DNA of 64,000 bases. It comes from Pseudomonas capsici. Its GTDB lineage: Bacteria > Pseudomonadota > Gammaproteobacteria > Pseudomonadales > Pseudomonadaceae. Within the stretch, counting starts at the first letter, position 1; each line of letters opens with the position of its first letter. The position numbers were made by a program, and so were the translations under genes. The notes beneath the pieces were generated by a model. It saw nothing but the letters and a program-made list of their open reading frames with translations. It was not told where the DNA came from and made no database searches. The stretch covers positions 54,472-118,471 of the forward strand of contig NZ_JAFGZD010000017.1 of the NCBI RefSeq assembly GCF_017165765.1, read 5' to 3'. Positions 35,323 to 44,742 of the stretch are shown one piece after another.

Positions 35323-36273
35323 ATGAAAACCGTGGCGATGGTTCTGTTCCCGGACTTTCTCTTGCTCGATATGGCCGGGCCTATCGAAGTCTTTTCCATT
35401 GCCAATCGTTATCTGGCGCCCGATAAGCACTATCGGATATCGACCATCGGCACCGAACACGGCGCGCTTCGGGCGTCCAGCGGGGTCAATATCATGGCTG
35501 ACCGACACATGGATCAGGCTGTTGAAGATTTCGACCTGCTGTTGATACCCGGAGGGCCGGGTGCCTATAACGAAAGGCACCAGCCTTTATTGAACTGGCT
35601 GAATGAGGTCGCTCCCCGGTCTTCCTGCTATGGCTCCATTTGTACCGGTGCCTTCATTCTGGGGGATGCCGGGCTGCTCGACGGGCATCGCGTGACCACT
35701 CACTGGCATTACACGGACCGACTCATCAAGCGCTTTCCCAAGGCGCAGGTGGAAACCGATCAGATCTACATCCGCGATCGCAACCTGATCACCTCCGGTG
35801 GCGTCACCGCCGGTATCGATCTCTCACTTGCAGTGGTCGCTCAGGACCATGGCAAGAAGGTCGCCCAGGATGTGGCCAAAGTGCTGCTGGTATTGATGAA
35901 ACGCCAGGGCGGCCAGGCACAGTTCAGTCCTCTGGTGGCTGCCGTTGCCCAGCAGGAAACTCCCGTCACCCGCGTGCAGAACTACGTGCTGGAACATCTG
36001 GACGAAGCCTTCAGCATCGAGCGCATGGCCAGCCTCGCCACCATGAGTGCCCGGCACTTTGCTCGTACCTTTGCCCGTGAAGTCGGGATGACGCCCATGG
36101 ACTTCCTGCAGAGCGCCCGAATCGATCACGCCAGAAAGCTTCTGGAAACCACTGACCTGCCGCTCAAGACCGTGGCTTATAAAAGCGGCTTCGGCAGCGT
36201 GCGACACATGCGGTTTCTGTTCAGCGGCAAGATCGGGCTGACACCGGCCCAGTATCGTGAGCAGTTCAGCTAG
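35323..36273 (+). CDS. GlxA-family transcriptional regulator (DJ-1/PfpI + AraC)
   Basis: A 316-residue regulator with an N-terminal DJ-1/PfpI class I amidotransferase-like domain (residues 1-190; LLIPGGPGAYN and GSICTGAFILGDAGLLDG, with a Cys in the elbow) and a C-terminal AraC/XylS helix-turn-helix (about 205-310; RMASLATMSARHFARTF and IGLTPAQYREQF). Such GlxA-type proteins sense small metabolites. The start ATG 35323 is favoured because relatives begin at MKTVAMVLFPDF. It is divergent from the pirin gene, which is its most likely target. The regulated pathway is not visible. Confidence 0.9.
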   Translation: MKTVAMVLFPDFLLLDMAGPIEVFSIANRYLAPDKHYRISTIGTEHGALRASSGVNIMADRHMDQAVEDFDLLLIPGGPGAYNERHQPLLNWLNEVAPRSSCYGSICTGAFILGDAGLLDGHRVTTHWHYTDRLIKRFPKAQVETDQIYIRDRNLITSGGVTAGIDLSLAVVAQDHGKKVAQDVAKVLLVLMKRQGGQAQFSPLVAAVAQQETPVTRVQNYVLEHLDEAFSIERMASLATMSARHFARTFAREVGMTPMDFLQSARIDHARKLLETTDLPLKTVAYKSGFGSVRHMRFLFSGKIGLTPAQYREQFS

Positions 36274-36423
36274 AACACTACCCCCTTGTCCGTATTGCGC
36301 ACCGCAATGACCGTATCGCGCCTCCTGTGCCGGTTGTCCCGGTTTTCCTGCCTGCCAAGATAAACACGAATCTTTTGCAAAGGTCGTGCGGTGGTCCGGA
36401 TAGCCGGATTTATCGGCGCATGA

Positions 36424-37899
36424 ATGGATATGGACAGCCTCAAGAATATTCACAACGATTCGGTGCTGTGTTTCGGTCCCTATGTGTTTGATGTTCGTCA
36501 GCGTCTGGTGATGCAGGGCGAAAAGGCATTGCGTGTGGGGAGCAGGGCGCTCGATATTCTCCAGGTGCTGATCGGGCAGGCGGGCAGCATTGTCAGCAAG
36601 AACAGTCTGATGGCTCAGGTCTGGCCTGACTCTATCGTCGAAGATATCAATTTGCGGGTGCAGGTCGCGGCCTTGCGTCGAGCCTTGAAAGACGGGCAGA
36701 ACGGTCAGCGCTATATCGAGACGATTCCCCTGCGAGGTTATTGCTTCGTGGCCAGGGTCGAGCAGGTGAATGCGAATCCGCAGATCACTGTGCCGAAGCA
36801 CAATCTGCCTGCGCGCCTGACGTCTGTGATCGGTCGCGATGAAGTGGTGGGCCGAATCGTGCGTCAGTTGCCGGGAGGACGTCTCATGACTCTGGTCGGG
36901 CCTGGCGGTATCGGCAAGACAACCGTGGCCTGTCGGGTTGCCGAATCACTGCTCAGGCATTACCCGGACGGTGCCTGGCTTATCGACTTTTCTGTTCTGG
37001 ACGAGCCGCAGCGGGTGGCTGCTCAAATGGCTTCGGCGCTGGGGCTTGGCACGGACTTGTCTCTTGCAGATCTGGCCAGGACTCTGGCCGGACGACGTGC
37101 ACTGTTGATCTTCGACGGTTGTGAGCATCAGCTTGAAAGCAGCCGACGCTGGGCCGAAACCCTGTTGCCGACCTGTGCTCATCTGTCGATTCTGGTGACC
37201 AGCCGTCAAGCGCTGCAGGCCAGAGGCGAATCCGTATTGCGTCTGCCGGCGCTGACCATTGCATCTCCCGGCACCCGTGACGCCATGGCCTGTTCGGCCA
37301 TGCAGCTTTTTGTTCGCCGTGCCCAGGCCTCCAGGCAAGGTTTTGTCTTGCGGGAACAGGATGTCGCGAGAGTGGCTGATATCTGTCGGCGGCTCGATGG
37401 CATTCCTCTGGCTATCGAACTGGCGGCTGCGCGAATCGACGTCTTTGGACTGACAGGTTTACAGGCCCAACTGGACAAGGGGTTTCATTTGCCGGGCCTG
37501 GGTCGGCGCACCTCTGTCGAACGTCATCAGAGCTTCCAGGCTTGCCTGGACTGGAGTTTCGAGCGACTGAGCCTGCACGAACAGACCCTGTTGCAGCGTA
37601 TTGCAGTCTTTGGCTCGGCGTTCACTCGGGCGGCTGCCATTGAGGTCTGCAGTTGTGTCTCGCTGAACGCCGAGCGTATCGCCAGGACGCTGGAGCAATT
37701 GGTGGACAAGTCGCTGCTGTCGATAAGCCCGGGCAGCAACACCCTGCGTTATGACTTGCTGCGTACCACTCGTTTCTATGCGCTGGAAAAACTGCAAGCC
37801 AGCGGTGACGCACCCACATACGAGGCACGTCTTGCTCGTCATCTCGGTCTGGAGCGCTTCACAGGAGTGCGCGCCCAGTCATTGCAACTGATCGAGTAA
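36424..37899 (+). CDS. Winged-helix/STAND ATPase regulator, short paralogue
   Basis: A 491-residue protein with an N-terminal OmpR/PhoB-type DNA-binding domain (about 15-112; GSRALDILQVLIGQAG and SIVEDINLRVQVAALRRAL), followed by an NB-ARC-like STAND ATPase (P-loop LVGPGGIGKTTVACRV about 158; ALLIFDGCEHQ Walker B; ILVTSRQ). A winged-helix part lies near 360-440. No response-regulator receiver is present. It stops about 430 residues before the length of its convergent paralogue, lacking the whole C-terminal repeat region. The gene overlaps the paralogue's 3' end by 21 bases. Confidence 0.82.
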   Translation: MDMDSLKNIHNDSVLCFGPYVFDVRQRLVMQGEKALRVGSRALDILQVLIGQAGSIVSKNSLMAQVWPDSIVEDINLRVQVAALRRALKDGQNGQRYIETIPLRGYCFVARVEQVNANPQITVPKHNLPARLTSVIGRDEVVGRIVRQLPGGRLMTLVGPGGIGKTTVACRVAESLLRHYPDGAWLIDFSVLDEPQRVAAQMASALGLGTDLSLADLARTLAGRRALLIFDGCEHQLESSRRWAETLLPTCAHLSILVTSRQALQARGESVLRLPALTIASPGTRDAMACSAMQLFVRRAQASRQGFVLREQDVARVADICRRLDGIPLAIELAAARIDVFGLTGLQAQLDKGFHLPGLGRRTSVERHQSFQACLDWSFERLSLHEQTLLQRIAVFGSAFTRAAAIEVCSCVSLNAERIARTLEQLVDKSLLSISPGSNTLRYDLLRTTRFYALEKLQASGDAPTYEARLARHLGLERFTGVRAQSLQLIE

Positions 37900-40653
37900 T
37901 CTCCGGGCCGCGATCAGATCCGGTGTCGTGAAGCCTTCGGTGAACCGTGCATGGACAGGCTCCAGCAAAGCGTAAGCCTGCTGCCTGTGGCCCTGGCGCT
38001 GCTTGAGTCTTGCAAGCGAGGTGGCGCTGCGCAGTTCCCAGGCCAGGGCACCCTGTTTTTGCGCCACGTTCATTGCCTTGAGCAGTATGGCTTCGGCGGT
38101 GTTGGCGTCTTCAGGTGGCAGAGTGTCGGCCCTGGCACGCAGGATTTCCGAAGTGCACCAGCCCGCAGCTCCACTTTGTGCCCGCTTGAACAGGGCATCG
38201 TCGACCGGGCCCGGACGCAGGGTGATCATGATGTCGCGGATGAATCCGGTACTGTCCGCGAAATCGTTACCGGTGCCGGAGGATGTCATCAACTGCGCAT
38301 AGTGCTGCCCCCAGTCATAAAACAGCAGGGCCGAGTGCCTTTGCGACTGTTCGCGCAGCAGCTTCAATAATTCGTTCGCTGTCTCGGTATTGCCGTTGTA
38401 GAGGGCAATGACGCAACCGGCCAGGGAAAGAGTGTGGCAGATGGAGGTTCCATGGTTGATCTGCAGAGCAATGTCCAGCGCTTGCCGGGCTTTCTCCCAG
38501 GCCTCTTCGGGACGACCCTGCAGCCAGAGAATGCGTGCCAGTATGGTCAGGGCCGCAACGCTCTGGTCGTACTGCACGCCGAAAACATAAGTGAATTGAT
38601 GGGCATGTCCGCTTTGGGCCAGACGCTGAATCACCTGTTCGGCATTCAGCCGTGCCAGGGTCTGATCACCGGAAAAATGCAGGGCCAGGACTCGTAACCG
38701 CTGGGTACTCATGCAGATAACGGTGTCGGTGTTCATGCCCAGCCGATTGAACTGGCAGTTCTGGTCAAGGGCTTGCAGGTAATCACCGCGGCACAGATTG
38801 ACGACCATCTGCCCGGAAGTGGCCTGTAACTGGCCAGCCAGATCATTGTTCTGTTCGGCCAGCACCCGTGCGCTCATGAACGCGTCCAGCGCTTCGGGCG
38901 TGTCGCCACGGGTGTGAAAGGAAATGCTGCCCAGCGCCAGCTTCAGGGGAATCAACAGCTTCGCGGGTGGCAGGGGATGGGTTTCCAGCAGCTTGAGGGC
39001 CTTGTTCACATAAAAATCGTGCTCCTTGAGCAACGACAATTCCTGCCAGAGAGGTGCACAGTTGGCAACCAGCTCGATGGCGAGCATCTGTGCATGCAGG
39101 CTATCGAATCCCCAATCCAGCGCTGCTCTTATGTCTTCCAGGCTGTAGAGATAACGTTTGATCCACCTTTGAGTGGGAATCGTCTCCCAGTCCTGCTGAG
39201 CCTGTTGCATGAGGGCCAGGCAGCGGCGTGCATGGCGTTCGCGGATATCGAACAACTGTTCGTGCTGGAGCAGTTTTTCCAGGGCATGGCTGCGAGTGGT
39301 ATCAAGCAGATGATAGAGGACTTCGTCGTCCACGAACTCGACATTGAGCAACGACTTGCTGACCAGTTGGGGGAGGATGGCCAGTACGTCCTGGGGACTG
39401 ATCTGCGAATCCTCCACCACGGCCATGGCTGACTCCAGACTGAAGCGGTCCTTGAAGATGCTCAGACGTTGCAGGCAAGTCTGCTCGTTGGCGTTCAGCA
39501 TCTGGAAGCTCCAGTCCAGCGTGGCGCGCAAGGTCTGATGGCGAGCGAGTCCATCCGGATGGCTTTGGCCGTGGAGACGGAAACTGGTTTGCAGATGTTC
39601 GAGCAGCTTGCTGAAACCCAGATTACCTACCTGGGCGGCGGCCAGTTCGATGGCCAGGGGAATGCCGTCCAGACGCTGGCATATCTCAATGGCCATCGGC
39701 AGGTTGGCTTCGGTCAGTTCAAAATGTTCCTGACTGGCCATGGCGCGTTCGACGAACAATTGCAGGGCCGGAAAGCTCATGGCGTCGTCACTGCTCGCAC
39801 TCTCCAGAGGCGGGCAGTCCAGAGGGTTCAGACGTTCGACGAACTCGCCATCGACCTGCAGGCTTTCGCGGCTGGTAATCAGCATGTGGACATCGGGGGC
39901 GCTGCGCAGAATGCTTTCGCTCAGCAGGGCAATGGTCTCGACCATGTGTTCGCAGTTATCGATCACCAGAAGCATCTGACGGTCGCGCAGGTAAGTGCCG
40001 ATGCGGTTTATAGGGGCATCATCGTGTACTGCGATATCGAGCAGCATGGCCAGATGAGTCGCGATCATTTGCGGATCGGTCAGGGGAGCCAGGTCCATGA
40101 GGCGAATGCCATCGCGATACTGGCCGATCAACTGTTCTGCGACCCGCAGGGCGACCGTGGTCTTGCCGATGCCGCCGGGGCCGGTCAGAGAGAGGAAGCG
40201 ATGTTGCTGCAGTTGGCTTGCCAGCCTGTTCACCAGTGCATCACGTCCCAGGATGCGCGATTGACGAGTGGGCAGATTGTGGCTGGTCGAGATCTTCATA
40301 GGGGCGTCTGGCCTGTGTTCGACCCGTTGCAGGGCGATGGGAGCAACAAAGCTGTAACCACGTTGTGCAACTGTAACAATGTAATGCTGTCCCGCCTGAC
40401 CGTCGCCCAGCGCTTTGCGCAGTGCAGCCATATGGACACGCAGATTACTGTCCTCGACCACTGTTCTGGGCCAGACATGAGCCATAAGCTGTTGTTTGCT
40501 GACCGTATCCCCGGCATGTTCGATCAGGACCAGCAGGATATCCAGAGCGCGACTGCCCAACCGCACCGGGCGGTCGGCGTCCAGCACCAGGCGTTGTTGC
40601 GGGTAGATCCGATAAGGGCCGAAATGCACGGCCGGCTCGGTGAGAAGGGTCAA
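37879..40653 (-). CDS. Winged-helix/STAND ATPase regulator, full-length paralogue
   Basis: A 924-residue protein with the same layout as the neighbour: OmpR/PhoB-like DNA-binding domain (about 10-105; GSRALDILLVLIEHAG), NB-ARC/STAND ATPase (LTGPGGIGKTTVALRV about 158; LLVIDNCEHMVE; MLITSRESLQ), then a long C-terminal helical region (about 470-920) with TPR-like repeats. The shared parts of the two proteins are clearly alike. The start is probably TTG 40653 behind AGGA; no ATG gives the DNA-binding domain in full. STAND regulators switch by nucleotide exchange after ligand binding, but ligand and targets are unknown. Confidence 0.82.
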   Translation of the reverse strand: MTLLTEPAVHFGPYRIYPQQRLVLDADRPVRLGSRALDILLVLIEHAGDTVSKQQLMAHVWPRTVVEDSNLRVHMAALRKALGDGQAGQHYIVTVAQRGYSFVAPIALQRVEHRPDAPMKISTSHNLPTRQSRILGRDALVNRLASQLQQHRFLSLTGPGGIGKTTVALRVAEQLIGQYRDGIRLMDLAPLTDPQMIATHLAMLLDIAVHDDAPINRIGTYLRDRQMLLVIDNCEHMVETIALLSESILRSAPDVHMLITSRESLQVDGEFVERLNPLDCPPLESASSDDAMSFPALQLFVERAMASQEHFELTEANLPMAIEICQRLDGIPLAIELAAAQVGNLGFSKLLEHLQTSFRLHGQSHPDGLARHQTLRATLDWSFQMLNANEQTCLQRLSIFKDRFSLESAMAVVEDSQISPQDVLAILPQLVSKSLLNVEFVDDEVLYHLLDTTRSHALEKLLQHEQLFDIRERHARRCLALMQQAQQDWETIPTQRWIKRYLYSLEDIRAALDWGFDSLHAQMLAIELVANCAPLWQELSLLKEHDFYVNKALKLLETHPLPPAKLLIPLKLALGSISFHTRGDTPEALDAFMSARVLAEQNNDLAGQLQATSGQMVVNLCRGDYLQALDQNCQFNRLGMNTDTVICMSTQRLRVLALHFSGDQTLARLNAEQVIQRLAQSGHAHQFTYVFGVQYDQSVAALTILARILWLQGRPEEAWEKARQALDIALQINHGTSICHTLSLAGCVIALYNGNTETANELLKLLREQSQRHSALLFYDWGQHYAQLMTSSGTGNDFADSTGFIRDIMITLRPGPVDDALFKRAQSGAAGWCTSEILRARADTLPPEDANTAEAILLKAMNVAQKQGALAWELRSATSLARLKQRQGHRQQAYALLEPVHARFTEGFTTPDLIAARRLLDQLQ

Positions 40654-40753
40654 GTGTTCATTCCTGTTGTGTCACCTGGAGAGTTCTGTTTTTCGGGCAG
40701 ACAAGTACGCTCCCGAGCTTGCTCGTGATGCGACTTTCAATCTAGTCCTTATT

Positions 40754-41212
40754 TCAGAATCCGCAGGCGGCAAACGCTTTGCTGTTATCTGTGTTCTTTA
40801 GCGCATGGCCACGCCATGTAAAGGGATTGATGCCTTCTGTACGGGAAAAGATATGCGAGAAGTGCGATTGATCACAGAATCCGCACTCATGGCTGATCTG
40901 GGTCAAGGTCATTTCAGTGTGCTTGATCAGGCATTTTGCGCGGGCAATGCGCTGGCTGCGAATCCATTCCTGAGGTGACAGACCGGTGCTGCGTTTGAAG
41001 GCTCTGGAGAAGTAGCTTCTGGACAGGGCGCAGGCACGGGCCAGTTCGGAGACTTCGATGTTTTCCCCCAGTCTTTCCAGGATCAACTGCTTGGCCAAGC
41101 GCTCGCGCCGCAGAGACAGGCCGCCGCTGACGGCAGTCTGTTTCTTGATGCTGTCCATGGTGTTGCAGATCGAGCAGGGGTATTGCGGAACCTGAGTCAT
41201 GGCAATGTCCAT
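40754..41212 (-). CDS. AraC-family transcriptional regulator (short)
   Basis: A protein of about 152 residues consisting almost entirely of the AraC/XylS double helix-turn-helix (about 35-140; ELARACALSRSYFSRAFKRS, then LTQISHECGFCDQSHFSHIF). No N-terminal ligand-binding domain is present, which makes it a MarA/SoxS-like architecture. Start is uncertain: ATG 41212 and ATG 41200 are the best candidates; upstream codons reach 41428 but start with TTG in a hairpin. It is read toward the STAND gene and sits downstream of the second alpha/beta hydrolase. Regulon unknown. Confidence 0.82.
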   Translation of the reverse strand: MDIAMTQVPQYPCSICNTMDSIKKQTAVSGGLSLRRERLAKQLILERLGENIEVSELARACALSRSYFSRAFKRSTGLSPQEWIRSQRIARAKCLIKHTEMTLTQISHECGFCDQSHFSHIFSRTEGINPFTWRGHALKNTDNSKAFAACGF

Positions 41213-41428
41213 TGTCGAGGGAAGGTGCAAATGAATTGGCTGTGTTGTCAGCACCTTTCGATGGGCAAAAGTCTGCGCAGAGAGCGCCATTCTTGGGTGA
41301 AGGAACAGGGCTGACGAGTTAATCGTTGTTAATTCGGTGGCCGCTTCGCTTCTTTTCGCAGCGCTCTGGCCCGAGGCTTTCAGCGAATTCACAGCCAGTC
41401 TGGAAAGTGCTTTGGCGACTGACTGCAA

Positions 41429-41447
41429 CCTGCCCCGGTGGGGCAGG
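41429..41447 (-). terminator. Hairpin downstream of the second hydrolase gene
   Basis: CCTGCCCC/GGGGCAGG forms an 8-bp stem with a 3-base loop 17 bases after the hydrolase stop. No T-run follows, so it is a possible terminator or a processing or stability element. Confidence 0.55.
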
Positions 41448-41463
41448 TCATTACGGGAGAGAA

Positions 41464-42486
41464 TCAGTCGGCCAGGTGGGTTTTCAGCTCGTTCGCCGCC
41501 TGGCGCATTGCGGCACGTACTTGCGGGATCTGGTTCAGCGGGTTGAGCAGGCCGAAGTCATGAATCATCCCGTTGTAGCGCACCGCCGTAACCGGTACAC
41601 CAGCCGCATCCAGTTTGCGGGCATAGGCTTCGCCCTCGTCGCGCAGCACATCGAATTCGGCGGTCTGCACCAGAGCTGCTGGCAGGCCGCGCAATTGTTC
41701 GCTGCTGGCCTGCAACGGCGAGGCATGGATCTGAGCGCGCTGGCCCGCATCGGTGGTGTAGTTGTCCCAGAACCACTTCATCATGCCTTTGGTCAGGAAG
41801 TGGCCTTCGGCAAACTGCTGGTAGGAGCCATTATCGAAATTCGCATCGGTCACCGGCCACAGCAGCAACTGGAAGCGCAGTGCCGGGGTTTTCTGTTCCT
41901 TGGCCATCAGGGCCACGACTGCCGCCATGTTGCCACCGACGCTGTTGCCGGCTACCGCCAGCCGGCTGCCATCGACACCGATCTGCCTGCCATGCTCGGC
42001 CACCCAGCGGGTCGCGGCGTAAGCCTGATTGATTGCCGTCGGGTAGCGGGCTTCAGGTGATGGCGTGTAATCCACATACACGGCTACCGCACCGGAGCCG
42101 ACTACCAGATCACGGATCAGTCGCTGGTGGGTCGGGAAGTCGCCCAATACCCAGCCGCCGCCGTGGAAGAACATGAACACGGGCAGGTCACCCTTGATCT
42201 TGGCAGGGCGGACGATCTTCAGGGTGATCTTCTGACCGTTGGCATCAATCGAACGCTCGCTGACTTCCACTCCCGACAGATCCACCTTGACCGAAGCCTG
42301 AGCACCGGTCAGGACTGCGCGGGCGTCCTTGGGGCTCAGTTGTTCCAGAGGCTTGCCACCGCCAGCGGCCAGTGCTTCGAGAAAGGCCTGGGTGTTGTGT
42401 TCGACGCCCGGGCTGCCAGCGGCAAAGGCGCTGTTGACGGACAGGGCGAGCAGGGTAGTGGTCAGGGCTTTTTGCAGAGTGTTCAT
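41464..42486 (-). CDS. Exported alpha/beta hydrolase (HSL family), paralogue
   Basis: A 340-residue hydrolase very like that at 15479-16498 along its full length. A signal peptide ends near NSAFAAG (about residue 23). Active-site motifs are the same: FFHGGGWVLGDFP, AGNSVGGNM with the nucleophile Ser, VLRDEGEAYA with Asp, and GMIHDFGLL with His. The two copies lie about 26 kb apart and probably arose by duplication. This copy is transcribed away from a LysR gene, which suggests it is controlled by LysR rather than by peroxide. Substrate unknown. Confidence 0.9.
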   Translation of the reverse strand: MNTLQKALTTTLLALSVNSAFAAGSPGVEHNTQAFLEALAAGGGKPLEQLSPKDARAVLTGAQASVKVDLSGVEVSERSIDANGQKITLKIVRPAKIKGDLPVFMFFHGGGWVLGDFPTHQRLIRDLVVGSGAVAVYVDYTPSPEARYPTAINQAYAATRWVAEHGRQIGVDGSRLAVAGNSVGGNMAAVVALMAKEQKTPALRFQLLLWPVTDANFDNGSYQQFAEGHFLTKGMMKWFWDNYTTDAGQRAQIHASPLQASSEQLRGLPAALVQTAEFDVLRDEGEAYARKLDAAGVPVTAVRYNGMIHDFGLLNPLNQIPQVRAAMRQAANELKTHLAD

Positions 42487-42634
42487 GGGTCAGTCCTTTT
42501 GAGAATACTTGAGAGGTTGGCGTCAAGGGCAGTGCTGGCTTCGGGCCTTGTCTGCACCATGGGCACAGATTAATAGGGTGCTGAAAGGCGAAAAAGCGGC
42601 TATAAAGCGTTTAACTGTCAACCAGGTCGTGACA

Positions 42635-43528
42635 ATGAACCCCTTTGAAGATATGCGCATTTTTTGCCAGGTCATGGAGTCGGGCAGCTTCACGGCGGCC
42701 TCCGACAAGCTGGGCCTGTCCAAGCAGTTCGTCAGCCGTCGTCTGATGCAACTGGAAGAGCGGCTGGGTGTGCGCTTGCTCAATCGCTCCACTCGCCGTC
42801 TGGATGTCACCCCGCTGGGGCAGAGCTATTACGAATCGGCCTTGCGCCTGCTGGGCGAGGTCGAGCAGGTCGAGCAAGGCATTTCGGGACAGAACAGCGA
42901 ACCGCGCGGCACCGTGCGCCTGAGTGCACCGCTATCGTTTGCCGTGGCCCATCTGGGCTGCCTGCTGCCGCTGTTTCTGCAGCGCTACCGGGATGTGGCA
43001 GTGGAAGTGGACCTGAGTGACAGGCCGGTGGATCTGCTCAGCGAAGGCTATGATCTGGTGCTGCGTATTGGCGTGCTGGAAGACTCCAGCCTGATTGCCC
43101 GGCGTATTGCCACAATCGACCGGGTGTACTGCGCCAGTCCGGTTTATCTGGCCGAGCGGGGGCGCCCCGAAAAACCTGAAGACCTCCACGCCCACGATTG
43201 CCTGCCTTATGGTCACAACCGTCAGGTGCAGTGGCGTTTCCAGGGCAGTGGCAAACCCGTGAGCCTGAATGTCAGTGGGCGGATGCGTACCAATAATGGC
43301 GAGTTATTGCGCGATGCGGCGATTGCCGGGCTGGGTATCACGTACTTGCCGACCTTTATCGTCGGAGCCGCGCTGAGCAGCGGAAGCCTGGTTCGTGTGC
43401 TGGACGATCTGCGTCCCGAACCGCTGACCCTGTCGGCGGTCTATCCGCAGCATCGTCAGGCCTCAAGGCCGGTGCAGGCCTTGATCGAGTTCCTGCGTGA
43501 ACGTTTGACAGCCGACGATACGCTTTGA
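42635..43528 (+). CDS. LysR-family transcriptional regulator
   Basis: A 297-residue LysR regulator. The N-terminal helix-turn-helix (about 1-60) is of the MNPFEDMRIFCQVMESGSFT type with SKQFVSRRLMQLEERL, and a substrate-binding domain follows. It starts at ATG 42635, 148 bases from the divergent hydrolase gene, typical of LysR control of a neighbouring gene. The MNxFxDMRxFxxV start and RRLDVTPLG fit the CrgA/DsdC-like subgroup, often linked with esterase or quinone genes. Effector unknown. Confidence 0.9.
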   Translation: MNPFEDMRIFCQVMESGSFTAASDKLGLSKQFVSRRLMQLEERLGVRLLNRSTRRLDVTPLGQSYYESALRLLGEVEQVEQGISGQNSEPRGTVRLSAPLSFAVAHLGCLLPLFLQRYRDVAVEVDLSDRPVDLLSEGYDLVLRIGVLEDSSLIARRIATIDRVYCASPVYLAERGRPEKPEDLHAHDCLPYGHNRQVQWRFQGSGKPVSLNVSGRMRTNNGELLRDAAIAGLGITYLPTFIVGAALSSGSLVRVLDDLRPEPLTLSAVYPQHRQASRPVQALIEFLRERLTADDTL

Positions 43529-43706
43529 ATCAAGAGGGAGTTAGCTGAGCTGTTTGCATATTAGGCTAGATCGAAAATGAATTTAGATAATGTTTTTCAG
43601 GGTGATAGGGTTCCAGGAATTCCTTTCAGACATTGAAACCGTTATCAAAAAGTCGGCTACCGCACCTGCGGACCCGGACCTCATTCCGATCCAGTGGAGA
43701 TTGCAC

Positions 43707-44681
43707 GTGCCCGACAACACCTATGCCCGATGGAAAAACAACCTGTTGCCCGGTCTGTTTCTGACACTTGTGGCTTCCCTGACCGTACAGGCCGCCGATC
43801 TGGTAGTCGGTGACCAGAGTTACAGCGCACGTACCGTGATGGAGGCGGCTGGCGTACTCAATGATCTGCCTTACGAACTGGAGTGGAAGCAATTCACCGC
43901 CGGCTCGCCGGTGGCCGAAGCCTTGAATGTCGGCAGCCTGGATATTGGCCTGCTGGGGGATTCGCCTGCGCTGTTCATGGGCGCTCTGGGGGCGCCAATC
44001 AAGGTCATCGGTGTCTCTCGACAGAATCTGGATGGCGTGGCCATCGTGGTGCGCAAGGACTCCTCCATCAAGAGTGTTGCGGATCTGGCAGGCAAGAAAG
44101 TGGCGATCTGGAAAGGCTCGTTCAGCCAGCAATTGATGCTCACTGCGCTGGACAAGGCGGGTGTACCTCGTGATGCCGTGGATTATCGTTATCTCAGCGC
44201 ACTGGATTCCTCCCATGCCCTGGACGGCGGGTCGGTGGATGCCATTGCGACCTGGGAGCCTTATGTCACCCAGCAGGAGCGTCAGGGCGCTCGGGTGATT
44301 GTCACGGCCAAGGGGTTGATTCCGGCCCAGAGTTTCATTGTGGCCAACGACAAGGCCATCAAGAACAAGCGTGCCCGGATCAACGATTTCCTTCAGCGTT
44401 TGCAAGCCGCTCGCGACTGGTCGGTGCGTGATCCGAAGAACAGCGAAGCCTACGCCAATGCCTGGGCAGCCCTGACCCGTGCCGATGCAGACGTCGCCCG
44501 CCGTTGGTTCTCCCGTTCGCAGACAGTCGTGGTGCCGATTACCCCTGACGTGATTGCAGGCGCGCAGCAGACCATCGACTTTTTCAACAGCGCCGGGCTG
44601 ACCAAGAGCTATCCTGCGGCCAGTGTGTTCGATGAGTCGTTCAATTCGGCTCTGGAATTGCAGGAGCAGGCTTCCCGTTGA
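43707..44681 (+). CDS. Sulfonate/nitrate-type ABC substrate-binding protein
   Basis: A 324-residue periplasmic binding protein of the NMT1/SsuA class. The start GTG 43707 gives a clear signal peptide (basic, then hydrophobic, ending QAAD about residue 29). Features include LNDLPYELEWKQFTAGSPVAEAL, LLGDSPALFMGALG, KKVAIWKGSFSQQ and DAIATWEPYVT, typical of alkanesulfonate/taurine binders. No permease or ATPase gene is adjacent. The next gene, a molybdopterin oxidoreductase, begins 61 bases downstream on the same strand and is probably cotranscribed. The ligand is likely an organosulfur or S-oxide compound. Confidence 0.86.
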   Translation: MPDNTYARWKNNLLPGLFLTLVASLTVQAADLVVGDQSYSARTVMEAAGVLNDLPYELEWKQFTAGSPVAEALNVGSLDIGLLGDSPALFMGALGAPIKVIGVSRQNLDGVAIVVRKDSSIKSVADLAGKKVAIWKGSFSQQLMLTALDKAGVPRDAVDYRYLSALDSSHALDGGSVDAIATWEPYVTQQERQGARVIVTAKGLIPAQSFIVANDKAIKNKRARINDFLQRLQAARDWSVRDPKNSEAYANAWAALTRADADVARRWFSRSQTVVVPITPDVIAGAQQTIDFFNSAGLTKSYPAASVFDESFNSALELQEQASR

Positions 44682-44742
44682 TTGGTCTTTGCCAATCCAT
44701 TCGCGAAAAACCACGCCCCAACCATTCAGGAGCCCCTTCACC

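Noticed and set aside
39469..40728. A 419-codon open frame antisense to the long STAND regulator
   Set aside because: Composition is that of a GC-rich shadow frame, without ribosome binding site or family motifs; the minus-strand gene has clear domains.
41213..41428. N-terminal extension of the AraC regulator to 41428
   Set aside because: The far start is TTG within a hairpin region and would add a stretch with no domain character; a start near 41212 is more likely, although not certain.
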